A stretch of DNA of 64,000 nt, from positions 1 to 64,000 of the forward strand of contig NZ_QARE02000009.1 of assembly GCF_003052515.2 (NCBI RefSeq), written 5' to 3'. A model generated the notes under the pieces. The model saw nothing but the letters and a program-made list of their open reading frames with translations, ran no database searches and had not been told where the DNA came from. Below are positions 53,896-63,028 of the stretch, piece by piece. Position 1 is the stretch's first letter, and each line of letters starts with the position of its first letter. Source of the stretch: Pseudomonas sp. RIT409. GTDB lineage: Bacteria > Pseudomonadota > Gammaproteobacteria > Pseudomonadales > Pseudomonadaceae. A program made the position numbers and the translations under genes.

Positions 53896-54942
53896 GTGAA
53901 ACGGACTGAACACCGCACAAGCCCTTGGTTACACCCACGCCGGATCTTCAACGCATCGTTTTTCGCTCTGGGGCTGATGGGGGCAGCGGACTACGCAGCG
54001 GCGCAAGACGCCGCACCTGTCCCAGTCAGCGCCGTCATGGCAACACCTTTCGGGCCGCTCAAACACATCAACGCCGGCTTGTTGAACGTGGCGTACGCGG
54101 AAACCGGCCCGGCCGATGGCCCGGTGGTGGTGCTGCTGCACGGCTGGCCCTACGACATTCACAGCTACGACGAGGTCGCCCCCCTGCTCGCCGCGAAAGG
54201 CTACCGCGTGTTGATGCCCTACGCCCGAGGCTACGGTGACACCCGCTTTCTTTCTGACCGAACGCTGCGCAACGGCCAGCCAGCGGCACTGGCCAGCGAT
54301 GTCATCGACTTCATGGATGCCCTGAACATCAAGACTGCGGTGCTGGGCGGTTACGACTGGGGCGCGCGCTCGGCGGACATCGTCTCGGCGTTGTGGCCCG
54401 AGCGCGTCAAGGCACTGGTTTCAGTCAGCGGTTACTTGATCGGCAATCAGGCGGCGGGAAAAAATCCGCTGCCGCCCAAAGCCGAACTGCAATGGTGGTA
54501 TCAGTTCTATTTCGCCACCGACCGCGGCCGTGCGGGCTACGAAAAAAACACCCACGACTTCGCCAGGCTGATCTGGCAAACGGCCTCACCCCAGTGGGCG
54601 TTCGACGATGCCACCTACGATCGCAGCGCCAAGGCGTTGGACAACCCGGATCATGTCGCCATCACCGTCTTCAACTATCGCTGGCGCCTGGGCCTGGTGC
54701 AGGGCGAAGCCCGCTACGATGCCCTGGAGCAGAAACTGGCCACCACGCCCGCCATTGGCGTTCCGACCATCGCCCTGGAAGGTGATGCCAACGGTGCGCC
54801 TCATCCGGCGCCAGAGGATTACGCCAAGCGCTTCACCGGAAAATACGAATTTCGTCTGATCCGCGGTGGCATCGGGCACAACCTGCCGCAGGAAGCGCCG
54901 CAGGCGTTCGCTCAGGCCGTCATCGATGCCGATCATCTGTGA
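53896..54942 (+). CDS. Exported alpha/beta hydrolase, epoxide-hydrolase-like
   Basis: The 348-residue protein has an N-terminal signal region (NASFFALGLMGAADYAAA, likely cut after AAA). HPRRIFNA just before it resembles a twin-arginine motif, though not perfectly. The catalytic fold shows HGWPYDIHSY (oxyanion HGWP), the nucleophile elbow GGYDWGARSA with Asp, and the base in GGIGHNLPQEAP. Asp at the elbow is typical of epoxide hydrolases and haloalkane dehalogenases. The substrate is not known. The start is a GTG with GGAG eight bases upstream (53884-53887). A strong terminator follows. Confidence 0.85.
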   Translation: MKRTEHRTSPWLHPRRIFNASFFALGLMGAADYAAAQDAAPVPVSAVMATPFGPLKHINAGLLNVAYAETGPADGPVVVLLHGWPYDIHSYDEVAPLLAAKGYRVLMPYARGYGDTRFLSDRTLRNGQPAALASDVIDFMDALNIKTAVLGGYDWGARSADIVSALWPERVKALVSVSGYLIGNQAAGKNPLPPKAELQWWYQFYFATDRGRAGYEKNTHDFARLIWQTASPQWAFDDATYDRSAKALDNPDHVAITVFNYRWRLGLVQGEARYDALEQKLATTPAIGVPTIALEGDANGAPHPAPEDYAKRFTGKYEFRLIRGGIGHNLPQEAPQAFAQAVIDADHL

Positions 54943-55000
54943 GGCAGCAGTGTTGAGGGGAAGGTGAATGGACGCGGCCCCAAGCGAGCCGCGGATGTCG

Positions 55001-55027
55001 AAGCCGGCACGAGGGCCGTGCCGGTTT
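55001..55027. terminator. Bidirectional terminator
   Basis: AAGCCGGCACG pairs with CGTGCCGGTTT (one G-T pair) around an AGGGC loop. T residues follow on the + strand, but only AA precedes the stem on the left. It lies between the hydrolase gene (+) and a small - strand gene. Confidence 0.75.
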
Positions 55028-55034
55028 CAACACC

Positions 55035-55223
55035 TCAGCGCTTGACCTTGCGCCGCAGGATGCCGTTCAGCACCACCACAACCACCGCAATGAACATCGC
55101 GATGTACTGAAAAGTCTTCTGGTCCAACACACCGATGGTCTGCAGGTGGGACATGCCAAGCATGATAACCAGGACGCTCAAGGCGATGATGATCGAATAA
55201 ATCAGACGCTGTTTGTGGGTCAT
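55035..55223 (-). CDS. Small membrane protein, 62 residues
   Basis: The protein begins MTHKQRLIYSIIIALSVLVI and has two membrane helices (about 8-25 and 36-55), ending in a basic tail (RRKVKR). The likely topology puts both ends in the cytoplasm. The ATG at 55223 is preceded by AGGACC. A longer frame to 55280 adds 19 residues without a Shine-Dalgarno. I recognise no family. Confidence 0.65.
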   Translation of the reverse strand: MTHKQRLIYSIIIALSVLVIMLGMSHLQTIGVLDQKTFQYIAMFIAVVVVVLNGILRRKVKR

Positions 55224-55434
55224 TGCGGGGTCCTGAAAAACGGAAAAGAACATCTGCACCAAGGCAAAAGCGTGCGCCATCTTACGCGCTCACAAAGGTG
55301 ATATCACCCCGCGCACGCAGATCCCATACTGCGACGAAGCGTCTCGCCGACGAAACCCTTCGGCTTGAGCGTGGTTTAATACCCGCGCGTTACGTGCCGT
55401 GCATGCCATTTTTCGTTGTTGGAAGGAGTCCCCA

Positions 55435-57252
55435 ATGCCTCATGAAGGCAGCCTGCTGCAAGCCGCAGTCGTGTTTCTGCTCGCCGCCGTTTTGACTGTG
55501 CCACTGGCCAAGCGCCTGCAACTGGGCGCGGTCATCGGTTACCTCATCGCCGGAGTCGTCATCGGCCCGTCAGGCTTGGGCCTGATCGGCAATCCGCAAA
55601 GCGTTGCCCACATTTCCGAGCTGGGCGTGGTGCTGTTGTTGTTCATCATTGGCCTGGAGCTTTCGCCCAAACGCTTGTGGGTCATGCGTAAATCGGTGTT
55701 CGGGGTGGGCTTGGCCCAAGTGTTGCTGACCGGGCTGGTGATCGGCACCGTCGCCCTGCTCGGCTTCGGCCAGCCGCTCAACAGCGCGGTCATCCTCGGC
55801 CTCGGCCTGGCGCTTTCTTCCACGGCCTTCGGTTTACAAAGCCTGGCGGAGCGCAAAGAGTTGAATGCGCCTCACGGGCGGCTGGCGTTTGCCATCCTGT
55901 TGTTTCAGGACATCGCCGCCATCCCGTTGATTGCGCTGGTGCCCATGCTTGCCGGCGGGAACCATGACGCATCCTCCAGCGACTCCCTGCGCCACGGCCT
56001 GCAAGTGCTGGGCGGTATCGCAGTGGTGGTGATCGGCGGCCGGTACCTGCTGCGTCCCGTGTTTCGGATCGTGGCCAAAACCAAGCTGCAGGAGGTGTCC
56101 ACCGCGACGGCCCTGCTGGTGGTCATCGGAACGGCCTGGCTGATGGACTTGGTGGGTGTGTCGATGGCACTCGGCGCGTTTCTCGCCGGTTTGCTGCTGG
56201 CGGACTCGGAATACCGGCATGAGCTGGAATCGCAGATCGAGCCCTTCAAGGGGCTGCTCCTGGGGCTGTTTTTCATCAGCGTCGGGATGGGCGCCAACCT
56301 TGGCTTGCTGTTGAGCTCCCCAATCACCGTTCTTGCGCTGACCCTTCTGCTGATCGCACTCAAACTGCCGCTGCTGTTCTTCGTCGGGCGCTTGGCCGGC
56401 GGGCTCGGCGCACAAAGTGCGTTGCGGCTGGGGCTGGTGCTGGCGGCTGGGGGCGAATTCGCCTTTGTGGTGTTCAAGATCGGTCGCGATCAGGGTCTGT
56501 TCGACGCCAGCCTGTATGACACGCTGGTGCTGACCATCACCCTGTCGATGGCCCTGACCCCGCCACTGTTGCTGGTGATGTCCCGCTGGCTCAAGCCCAA
56601 GCCGGTGGTCAAGGAAGTGCCCGAGGAATATAAAGAGATCGAATCCGACGCGCCGCGCGTGGTCATCGCCGGTATGGGCCGGATGGGGCAGATCGTGGCG
56701 CGTATCCTGCGGGCGCAGAAAATCCCTTTCATCGCCCTGGACACCTCAGTGGAAACCATCGAGTTCACACGCAGTTTCGGCAACGTGCCGGTGTTCTATG
56801 GCGATCCGTTGCGCCCGGAAATCCTGCGCGCCGCCAAGGTCGACCAGGCCGAGTACTTCGTCATCGCCACCGACGACCCCGACACCAACATCAAGACTGC
56901 CGAATTAGTGCGCAAGCTTTACCCGCACCTGAAGATCATCGCCCGAGCCCGGAACCGCCAGCACGTGCATCGTCTGATGGATCTGGACGCACAGGCCGTA
57001 CGTGAGACCTTCTATTCCAGCCTGGAGATGACCCGGCGCACGCTGATCGGGCTGGGCTTGAGCGAAGCGCAGGCCGCGGCGCGCATCAACCGTTTCAAAC
57101 GGCATGACGAACAAGTGCTCAACCGCCAGCATTTGATCTATGACGATGCGGCGAAGGTCATGCAGAGCGCGCTGGAAGCACGAACGGAGCTGGCGGAGCT
57201 GTTCGAATCCGACCGCATGGACGAAGCAGCCGACGAAGCCGCCAAAGGCTGA
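55435..57252 (+). CDS. kefB: Kef-type potassium/proton antiporter with RCK domain
   Basis: The 605-residue protein has a CPA2 antiporter membrane domain of about 12 helices (to about 390). It has GVVIGPSGLGLI, LGLALSSTAFGLQ and FQDIAAIPLIALV, with the conserved Asp of the ion site, and LGAFLAGLLLADSEYRHELE. An RCK_N domain (about 410-525) follows with the nucleotide motif VVIAGMGRMGQIVARIL. E. coli KefB/KefC are gated by glutathione adducts and protect against electrophiles. The choice between KefB and KefC is not certain. GGAAGGAG precedes the ATG. No KefF/KefG ancillary gene is adjacent. Confidence 0.9.
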   Translation: MPHEGSLLQAAVVFLLAAVLTVPLAKRLQLGAVIGYLIAGVVIGPSGLGLIGNPQSVAHISELGVVLLLFIIGLELSPKRLWVMRKSVFGVGLAQVLLTGLVIGTVALLGFGQPLNSAVILGLGLALSSTAFGLQSLAERKELNAPHGRLAFAILLFQDIAAIPLIALVPMLAGGNHDASSSDSLRHGLQVLGGIAVVVIGGRYLLRPVFRIVAKTKLQEVSTATALLVVIGTAWLMDLVGVSMALGAFLAGLLLADSEYRHELESQIEPFKGLLLGLFFISVGMGANLGLLLSSPITVLALTLLLIALKLPLLFFVGRLAGGLGAQSALRLGLVLAAGGEFAFVVFKIGRDQGLFDASLYDTLVLTITLSMALTPPLLLVMSRWLKPKPVVKEVPEEYKEIESDAPRVVIAGMGRMGQIVARILRAQKIPFIALDTSVETIEFTRSFGNVPVFYGDPLRPEILRAAKVDQAEYFVIATDDPDTNIKTAELVRKLYPHLKIIARARNRQHVHRLMDLDAQAVRETFYSSLEMTRRTLIGLGLSEAQAAARINRFKRHDEQVLNRQHLIYDDAAKVMQSALEARTELAELFESDRMDEAADEAAKG

Positions 57253-57322
57253 CAGCCGCTTCGCTCATCGGCCTGACAGCTAAGGACGACGACGCACTCG
57301 AGAAAGGCGCGCCTTCACCGGA

Positions 57323-58198
57323 TCACGGCTCCCGAGAGCGCTTCACATGGTCGATGAAGCGCGCTACCGCGGGGGCCTTTTCGTAGCGCCGATGGATCAG
57401 CGAGAGACAGGAGGTGGGCTGACAGTCGTCGATGCGTCGGTACACCACGTTCGGCAACTGAACATGGTCCACCACCGAGGCGGGGACGACGGCCACACCC
57501 TGCCCCAGGCTCACCAGGGCAATCACTGAGACCAGCCCTCCCGGCTGCGGCCCGAGCGTCGGCGTGAACCCGCCATGGGCGGCGACGTCCAGGGTGCCGG
57601 AAATCTGTTCGGGCAGGATGAACGTCTCGTTCTGCAAATGCCGCGCGTCGAGGGTGCTCAGCCCGCATAGCCAAGACGTGTCCGGGAGAGCCAGGGCGAA
57701 GTCCTCGGCCAACAGCTTCACGGCCTCGAGCGAATCCGGCAGGCTCATGGGCGAACGGATGAAGCCCACGTCCAGCCGCCCCTCTTCGACCATGCGCGGC
57801 AACGACGGCATCGCGTGCTCGGTGATGGCGAAGTCCACATCGGGATGGTGCTGGCGAAATTGCCCGACCTGACGCTGCAGCACCCCCGAAAACACAGCGG
57901 ACGCCACATACCCCAATTCGATCTTGCCCGCCTCGCCACGACCGGCGCGCTCGACGTTGTAGCGCGCGGTCTCGAACTGCCGCACCGCCAGCTCGGCCTC
58001 GATCTGCAATGCCCGCCCGGCCTCGGTCAAGCGCACCTCCCGTTGCTCGCGCACGAACAATCGCGTGCCCAGTGCGTTTTCCAGATCCTGGATCTGGCGA
58101 GTCAGCGTGGGCGGCGCAATGCCCAACTGCTCGGCGGCACGGGTGAAGTGGCGATGGCGGGCCACCGCAAGGAAATAGCGGAAATGGCGGATCTCCAT
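57323..58198 (-). CDS. LysR-family transcriptional regulator
   Basis: The 291-residue protein has the LysR N-terminal helix-turn-helix (FRYFLAVARHRHFTRAAEQLGIAPPTLTRQIQDLENALGTRLF-type order, about 1-60) and a substrate-binding-like effector domain (about 90-290). It diverges from an MFS exporter gene, with 147 bases between the starts holding two dyads. It should regulate that gene, perhaps with itself. The effector is unknown. AAAGGTAA, which acts as its Shine-Dalgarno, is part of the near dyad. Confidence 0.92.
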   Translation of the reverse strand: MEIRHFRYFLAVARHRHFTRAAEQLGIAPPTLTRQIQDLENALGTRLFVREQREVRLTEAGRALQIEAELAVRQFETARYNVERAGRGEAGKIELGYVASAVFSGVLQRQVGQFRQHHPDVDFAITEHAMPSLPRMVEEGRLDVGFIRSPMSLPDSLEAVKLLAEDFALALPDTSWLCGLSTLDARHLQNETFILPEQISGTLDVAAHGGFTPTLGPQPGGLVSVIALVSLGQGVAVVPASVVDHVQLPNVVYRRIDDCQPTSCLSLIHRRYEKAPAVARFIDHVKRSREP

Positions 58199-58204
58199 GA
58201 TGCG

Positions 58205-58219
58205 TTACCTTTGAGGTAA
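58205..58219 (-). promoter_or_regulatory. Dyad overlapping the LysR gene ribosome-binding site
   Basis: TTACCT-TTG-AGGTAA is a perfect 6-bp dyad with a T-N11-A core (58206-58218). It begins seven bases from the LysR start codon and includes its Shine-Dalgarno. It could be an autoregulatory site. Confidence 0.45.
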
Positions 58220-58243
58220 TGAAATGGTTCAAGGACGCTAACG

Positions 58244-58270
58244 GAGAATAACCCATATCCCGTTATGCTC
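58244..58270 (+). promoter_or_regulatory. Candidate operator between the LysR and MFS genes
   Basis: GAGAATAAC and GTTATGCTC, nine bases apart, pair at 8 of 9 positions, with perfect ATAAC/GTTAT in the core. The dyad is about 46 bases from the LysR start and 75 from the MFS start, a usual place for a LysR-type site. Confidence 0.55.
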
Positions 58271-58345
58271 AATGCGGCGGGGCACGAGGCAGCAAATCCT
58301 GCCGCTCTGCCAATTGCTTATTAGCTAACCCTCGTTGGAGAAGTC

Positions 58346-59875
58346 ATGTCATCCCCCTCTCCCCGCATGACCTTGCTGACCGCGTCGGGCGTATGCTCGC
58401 TGATCGTGCTCGACACCAACATCGTCGCGGTGACGTTGCCGAGCATTGCGCGGGACTTGGGCGCCGGTTTCGCCGACATCGAATGGGTGGTCAGCGCGTA
58501 CATGCTGAGCTTCGCCGCATTGCTGCTGCCTGCCGGCAGCCTGGCGGACCGTTTCGGGCGCAAGAAGACCCTCCTGGTCGGGCTCGTGCTGTTCATCCTG
58601 GCGTCCGTGGCCTGCGGCGCGGCCCCTGGCATTGTGTTTCTCGACGTTGCACGGGCCGTAAAAGGCGTGGGCGCCGCACTGTTGCTGACCTCGGCGCTTG
58701 CCACCATCGGCCATGTGTTCCACGACGAGGTCGAACGGGCCAAGGCCTGGGCGTTCTGGGGCGCGTGCATGGGGGTGGCGATGACGGCGGCCCCGACCCT
58801 GGGCGGCCTGATTGCGGAGGGGGTCGGCTGGCGCTGGATTTTCTACCTCAACGTGCCGGTCGGTCTGTTACTTCTGGCCTTGGCCGTGCGCCACATCGGT
58901 GAGTCGGGTGACCCAGCATCGGCGCGTCTCGACCCGGTGGGAAGCCTGTTGTTCAGTGCTGGTTTGCTGAGCCTGATCTGGGGCCTGATCGAAGCCAATC
59001 GCCTGGGCTGGGGCCACCCGCTGACGTTTGCGCGACTGGCAGCCGGCGCGCTGCTCATGGCACTTTTCGTGATGGCTGAGCGTATGCAGCGTCGCCCCAT
59101 GGTGGACCTGCAACTGTTTACCTCTGCACGCTTCATCGGTGCGTTGCTGGGAATGTTCGCCTACGCCGGATGCGCCCAGGTCATGATGACCCTGCTGCCG
59201 TTCTATCTGCAAAACGGACTGGGTTTCAGTGCCATCGGCGCCGGGCTGGGCATGTTGCCGTTCGCTGTCACGATGCTGTTGTGCCCACGCCTGGGCCCCG
59301 CGTTGTCCCGCCACCTCTCTCCCGCCGCCATGATGGCGCTGGGGCTGACACTGGTCAGCCTGGGTAACCTGCTGTGCGCCGGTGCGACCGTCGTCGGCGG
59401 ATACCCTGCGTTCGCCGTGGCCATCGCCCTCACCGGCGCGGGCGCAGGGGTGCTCAACGGCGACACGCAGAAAAACATCATGGCCTGCGTCCCCCGCACC
59501 CGCACGGGCATGGCGTCGGGCTTGAGCACCACCATGCGCTTCAGTTCGATCCTCCTGGCGGTGGGTGTCTACGGCGCGCTGCTGGCCAACCACACTCAGA
59601 ACGCGCTGACCGAGGGCCTGCAACGGGCTGCGCCCCAGTGGCTGGACCATGCTGGAGAGATGGCGTCGCGCGTAGTGGCTGGCGACATGGCGGCAGCGCT
59701 GAACACCCTGGATGCCAGCGCTCGCGTCGTCGTCGAGCCGCTGGCTCGCGAGGCGTTCATCAGCGGCTTCGGCGCGGTACTGGGATTGGCCGGCGGTATT
59801 GGCCTGGTGGCGGCATTGATGGTGGGAACCCTCATGCGTAAGCCGATTCCCGTGAGCCAGTGGCAGCCTGGCTGA
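58346..59875 (+). CDS. MFS drug/proton antiporter, DHA2-like
   Basis: The 509-residue inner-membrane protein has about 14 helices and the MFS motif A (GSLADRFGRKKTLL). It has a DHA2-type start (VLDTNIVAVTLPSIARDL, with Asp in helix 1) and motif C-like sequence (GVAMTAAPTLGGLIAEGVGWRWIF). Related EmrB/QacA-type proteins export drugs and small organic compounds. The substrate is unknown. GGAG lies upstream of the ATG. The divergent LysR gene and the dyads between them suggest inducible control. Confidence 0.9.
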   Translation: MSSPSPRMTLLTASGVCSLIVLDTNIVAVTLPSIARDLGAGFADIEWVVSAYMLSFAALLLPAGSLADRFGRKKTLLVGLVLFILASVACGAAPGIVFLDVARAVKGVGAALLLTSALATIGHVFHDEVERAKAWAFWGACMGVAMTAAPTLGGLIAEGVGWRWIFYLNVPVGLLLLALAVRHIGESGDPASARLDPVGSLLFSAGLLSLIWGLIEANRLGWGHPLTFARLAAGALLMALFVMAERMQRRPMVDLQLFTSARFIGALLGMFAYAGCAQVMMTLLPFYLQNGLGFSAIGAGLGMLPFAVTMLLCPRLGPALSRHLSPAAMMALGLTLVSLGNLLCAGATVVGGYPAFAVAIALTGAGAGVLNGDTQKNIMACVPRTRTGMASGLSTTMRFSSILLAVGVYGALLANHTQNALTEGLQRAAPQWLDHAGEMASRVVAGDMAAALNTLDASARVVVEPLAREAFISGFGAVLGLAGGIGLVAALMVGTLMRKPIPVSQWQPG

Positions 59876-60048
59876 CCCGATCGGAGCGGAAGGTCAGCAG
59901 GGGATGTAAGGGACATGGGACCGAGGCGACCCCGTCCTCAGGGCAGAAAGGCCCGAGTTGACCCGGTTTTTTCGAGGGCAGCGGGAATAACCGTACTCGG
60001 GCTTCGTCATACCGGCTCGAACGTTATTGACCCTATGAGGACACCCTG

Positions 60049-60306
60049 ATGAAAACCACCCTGATCGCACTAACCCTGACCGCCCTGAGCAGCATCGCCC
60101 TCACTGCCCAAGCCGACGTGAAAACCATGCCCCAGGTGCAGGAATACACTTACGGCACTCGTCTGGACATCGCCGAAGTGACCAAGACCCCCAATCTGAA
60201 TTTCTGTGGCGTGCGCCCGGTCGACCTCAGCTACGTCGATCACATGGGCAAAGCCCATACCTTGCGTTACGAAACCATTGGCAACGCCTGCCTGGGCGAC
60301 AACTGA
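60049..60306 (+). CDS. DUF2790 small exported protein
   Basis: The 85-residue protein has a signal peptide (MKTTLIALTLTALSSIALTA, then QADV) and a mature domain that reads QVQEYTYGTRLDIAEVTKT and NFCGVRPVDLSYVDHMGK. This is the DUF2790 pattern common in Pseudomonas, often as several paralogs. Two cysteines may form a disulfide. The function is unknown. GAGG precedes the ATG. Its stop abuts the stop of the convergent glycerate kinase gene (TGATCA), leaving no space for a terminator. Confidence 0.85.
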   Translation: MKTTLIALTLTALSSIALTAQADVKTMPQVQEYTYGTRLDIAEVTKTPNLNFCGVRPVDLSYVDHMGKAHTLRYETIGNACLGDN

Positions 60307-61443
60307 TCAGCGCGCTGCCAGTTGCCACAACCGCGCCAGATCCCGAGCGCGGTCATGCAACAGCGTTGGCGCGTCGCGGCACGCCTGCTCCAGGGTCATG
60401 GGACCGCTGGTCAGTGCAAAGGCGGCGCTGATGCCGTGTTCGTAAAGGTCGGCGTACCCGTCGCCCAGCGTGCCGGCCAGCACGATGACCGGTATCCCGG
60501 TGCGGCGGGCGATCTTGGCCACCCCGAAAGGCGTCTTGCCGCGCAGGGTCTGCGCGTCGAAGCGGCCTTCACCGGTGATCACCAGATCGGCGTCTTGCAG
60601 CGCATCGGCCAGGCCGGTGAGGTCCGCCACCACCTCCACGCCCGGGCGGAAGGAAGCGTTGAGGTAGGCCCTGGCCGCGAAGCCCATTCCGCCCGCCGCG
60701 CCACTTCCGGGTTGCTCACTGTGATCCTCACCGAGCACCCGCGCCGAGTGTTCGGCGAAATGCTTCAAGGCAGCGTCGAGCGCCAGTACCTGTTGGGATG
60801 AAGCGCCTTTTTGCGGGCCGAAGATGTGCGATGCGCCCTGAGGGCCGCAGAGCGGGTTGTTGACGTCGGCGGCGACTTCGAACTGCACGGCCCTCAGCCG
60901 AACGTCCAGGGCAGACAGATCGATTTTCGCCAACTGGGCGAGCGCCAGCCCCCCAGGCGGCAAGGGCTTGTCGCTGGCGTCCAGAAAAACCCCGCCCAGC
61001 GCGGCCAACATGCCGGTGCCGGCGTCGTTGGTGGCACTGCCGCCAATGGCGAGAATGATGCGCTGCGCTCCAGCGTCCAGCGCCGCGGCGATCAGTTGCC
61101 CGGTGCCATAGGTGCTGGTCACCGTGGCATCTCGCTGTTCCAGTGTCAGCATCTGCAGCCCGCTGGCCATGGCCATCTCGATGATGGCGGTGTGCGTGTC
61201 CGCCAGCCAGCCCCATTTCGCTTGAACCGCAGCGCCCAGCGGGCCACTGACTTGGCTCGTCATCCATTGCCCGCCGCACGCCGCCAGAACCGCCTCGATA
61301 GTTCCTTCGCCACCGTCGGCCATCGGGCATTCCACCAGCCGCGCTTCGGGCCAGACTTCCCGCAGACCTCTGGCAATCGCTTGAGCCACCCCTTGGGCGC
61401 TGAGGCTGTCCTTGAAGGAATCCGGGGCGATGACGATCTTCAT
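60307..61443 (-). CDS. glxK: Glycerate 2-kinase
   Basis: The enzyme phosphorylates glycerate in the glyoxylate/glycerate pathway. The 378-residue product matches the GlxK/GarK family, with MKIVIAPDSFKDSLSAQG, CPMADGGEGTIEA, AIGGSATNDAGTGMLAALG and VITGEGRFDAQTLRGKTPFG. The ATG at 61443 follows AAGGAGAACGCC, which decides the start; the longer frame to 61479 has no support. Upstream, a 16-bp palindrome lies about 86 bases from the start. Confidence 0.94.
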   Translation of the reverse strand: MKIVIAPDSFKDSLSAQGVAQAIARGLREVWPEARLVECPMADGGEGTIEAVLAACGGQWMTSQVSGPLGAAVQAKWGWLADTHTAIIEMAMASGLQMLTLEQRDATVTSTYGTGQLIAAALDAGAQRIILAIGGSATNDAGTGMLAALGGVFLDASDKPLPPGGLALAQLAKIDLSALDVRLRAVQFEVAADVNNPLCGPQGASHIFGPQKGASSQQVLALDAALKHFAEHSARVLGEDHSEQPGSGAAGGMGFAARAYLNASFRPGVEVVADLTGLADALQDADLVITGEGRFDAQTLRGKTPFGVAKIARRTGIPVIVLAGTLGDGYADLYEHGISAAFALTSGPMTLEQACRDAPTLLHDRARDLARLWQLAAR

Positions 61444-61529
61444 GGCGTTCTCCTTATTCGAATGAAGCAATCTTCGCACGGCTGCTCGGTTTTTCCGCCA
61501 GCCTGTCGCACAGTGGCCGCTCGCGTTGA

Positions 61530-61545
61530 TTGTTCACTTGAACAA
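61530..61545. promoter_or_regulatory. Perfect palindrome upstream of glxK, candidate operator
   Basis: TTGTTCA-CT-TGAACAA is a perfect 7-bp dyad with a 2-base spacer. It lies between the divergent glxK and GGDEF genes. The stretch 61444-61739 has no other feature I can name. Confidence 0.55.
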
Positions 61546-61739
61546 AAAGCCTCGGAATTCCGCGGTCAACGTCGACGCCGCGGGTGTCCTTCTCTATAAC
61601 GTCACGGGTGGCGCAGAGGATGAAACACTGGCCACGGCAAATATGACACTATATAGCCACTACTTTACGAGGGTTATGGCAGCCGTATCGCCGTTTGAAC
61701 ACGGTCGCCATCACTCGCCCATACGAATTTCGTTGTCCT

Positions 61740-62945
61740 ATGCTCCTGAACGATCCGGTCACCCTGCTTCTGATCATTATCCCGTTCGGACTGATGACCA
61801 CGCTGATGTTGTGCCTGTCGTACGTTGGCAGCAGCGGCCATCGCGCCCCGCTCCACGGGTGGATCGCCGGAGACCTGGTGCTGGCTGCCTACCGTGCGAC
61901 GGACCTGCTGCAACCCGGGGTGCTTCCGCCCGCTTTCGGTTGGCTGGGCATCCTGCAGCCAGAAACGGCATTCATCGTCAGCACGGCAGGCCTGCTGCTG
62001 GCCATCGGATGCCACACGCTGGCGCTGCATCAACTGGCCGATACTCCCCGCCCAAGGCGTTGGCAGACTGGTGTATTGGCGATCCCGTTGTTGATCTACG
62101 GCCTGGGCGCCGGGGTATTGCTGCACAGCGCCTATCTGCAGGCGTGGTTCTTTCTGTTTTGCGTGATCACCATTGGCCTGCAGTGCAGCGTCACCTGGCC
62201 GCTGCGCAAGCGCTTTCGCGGAGCCTGGGCCTTGTTGGCGGGGCACGCCGCGGTGCTGATCTTCCACGCCTGCAACGCTTTGACCTCGGCAATCGATCCC
62301 CCGGGGCCGGTCAATTTCGACGAACCGGACATGTTTTCACTGCCGGCGCTGGCGATGGATTTCATGGTCTCGTTTCTGTTTACCCTCAGCTTCGCCTTGA
62401 TGCTGCAGGAACAATTGCGCCAGCAAGTGGTGCGGTTGAGCATTACCGACACCCTGACCGGGGCGTTGAATCGTCGAGGCGCGGTGTCGACCATTCTTCA
62501 ACAAGAACGGCGGCAAGGCGCTGCGCAGCGTTATCCCCTGGCGGTGGCGATGGTGGATCTGGACAACTTCAAGCGCATCAACGATCAACACGGTCATGCC
62601 GTGGGCGATCTGGCGCTGCAAGTGTTTGCCCGGACGGTGACAGGGCTGATGCGCAAGGGCGATGTCTTTGTGCGCTGGGGCGGAGAGGAGTTTCTGCTGG
62701 TGTTTCCCGGAACGGATGTGCAGCAAGCTCAAGGGTTCATGAAGCGCTTGCGCGATGCCCTCGAGCAACTGCCGAGCTCAGGTGACCTGCCCTTTCGGAT
62801 CGGCTTCAGTGCCGGGCTGGTTCAGACCTCGTCGATGGACCGCCGGGAAGACTTCGAAACGTTGCTGCGTGCGGTGGACAAGGCCTTGTATCGGGCCAAA
62901 CAAGTGCGCGGGCGGGTTGAAGTCGTGGAAGCGATGGACCTGTAA
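61740..62945 (+). CDS. Membrane-bound diguanylate cyclase
   Basis: The 401-residue protein makes cyclic di-GMP. Seven or eight predicted membrane helices (about 7-210) form an N-terminal sensor that I cannot assign to a family. The GGDEF domain (about 230-395) has the active-site motif RWGGEEF. RKGD ends five residues before it, the usual inhibitory-site spacing, so product inhibition is likely. The frame opens with a TTG at 61695; I prefer the ATG at 61740, which starts with the first membrane helix. An EAL-domain gene faces it downstream. Confidence 0.88.
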   Translation: MLLNDPVTLLLIIIPFGLMTTLMLCLSYVGSSGHRAPLHGWIAGDLVLAAYRATDLLQPGVLPPAFGWLGILQPETAFIVSTAGLLLAIGCHTLALHQLADTPRPRRWQTGVLAIPLLIYGLGAGVLLHSAYLQAWFFLFCVITIGLQCSVTWPLRKRFRGAWALLAGHAAVLIFHACNALTSAIDPPGPVNFDEPDMFSLPALAMDFMVSFLFTLSFALMLQEQLRQQVVRLSITDTLTGALNRRGAVSTILQQERRQGAAQRYPLAVAMVDLDNFKRINDQHGHAVGDLALQVFARTVTGLMRKGDVFVRWGGEEFLLVFPGTDVQQAQGFMKRLRDALEQLPSSGDLPFRIGFSAGLVQTSSMDRREDFETLLRAVDKALYRAKQVRGRVEVVEAMDL

Positions 62946-63028
62946 ACCCGCCCCTGACCACCACCCGATCCGCTGGCCGCCCTACCTGCTAGAAAACGCT
63001 CCAGTGTCGCTCGGCGGCGCATGAGACC

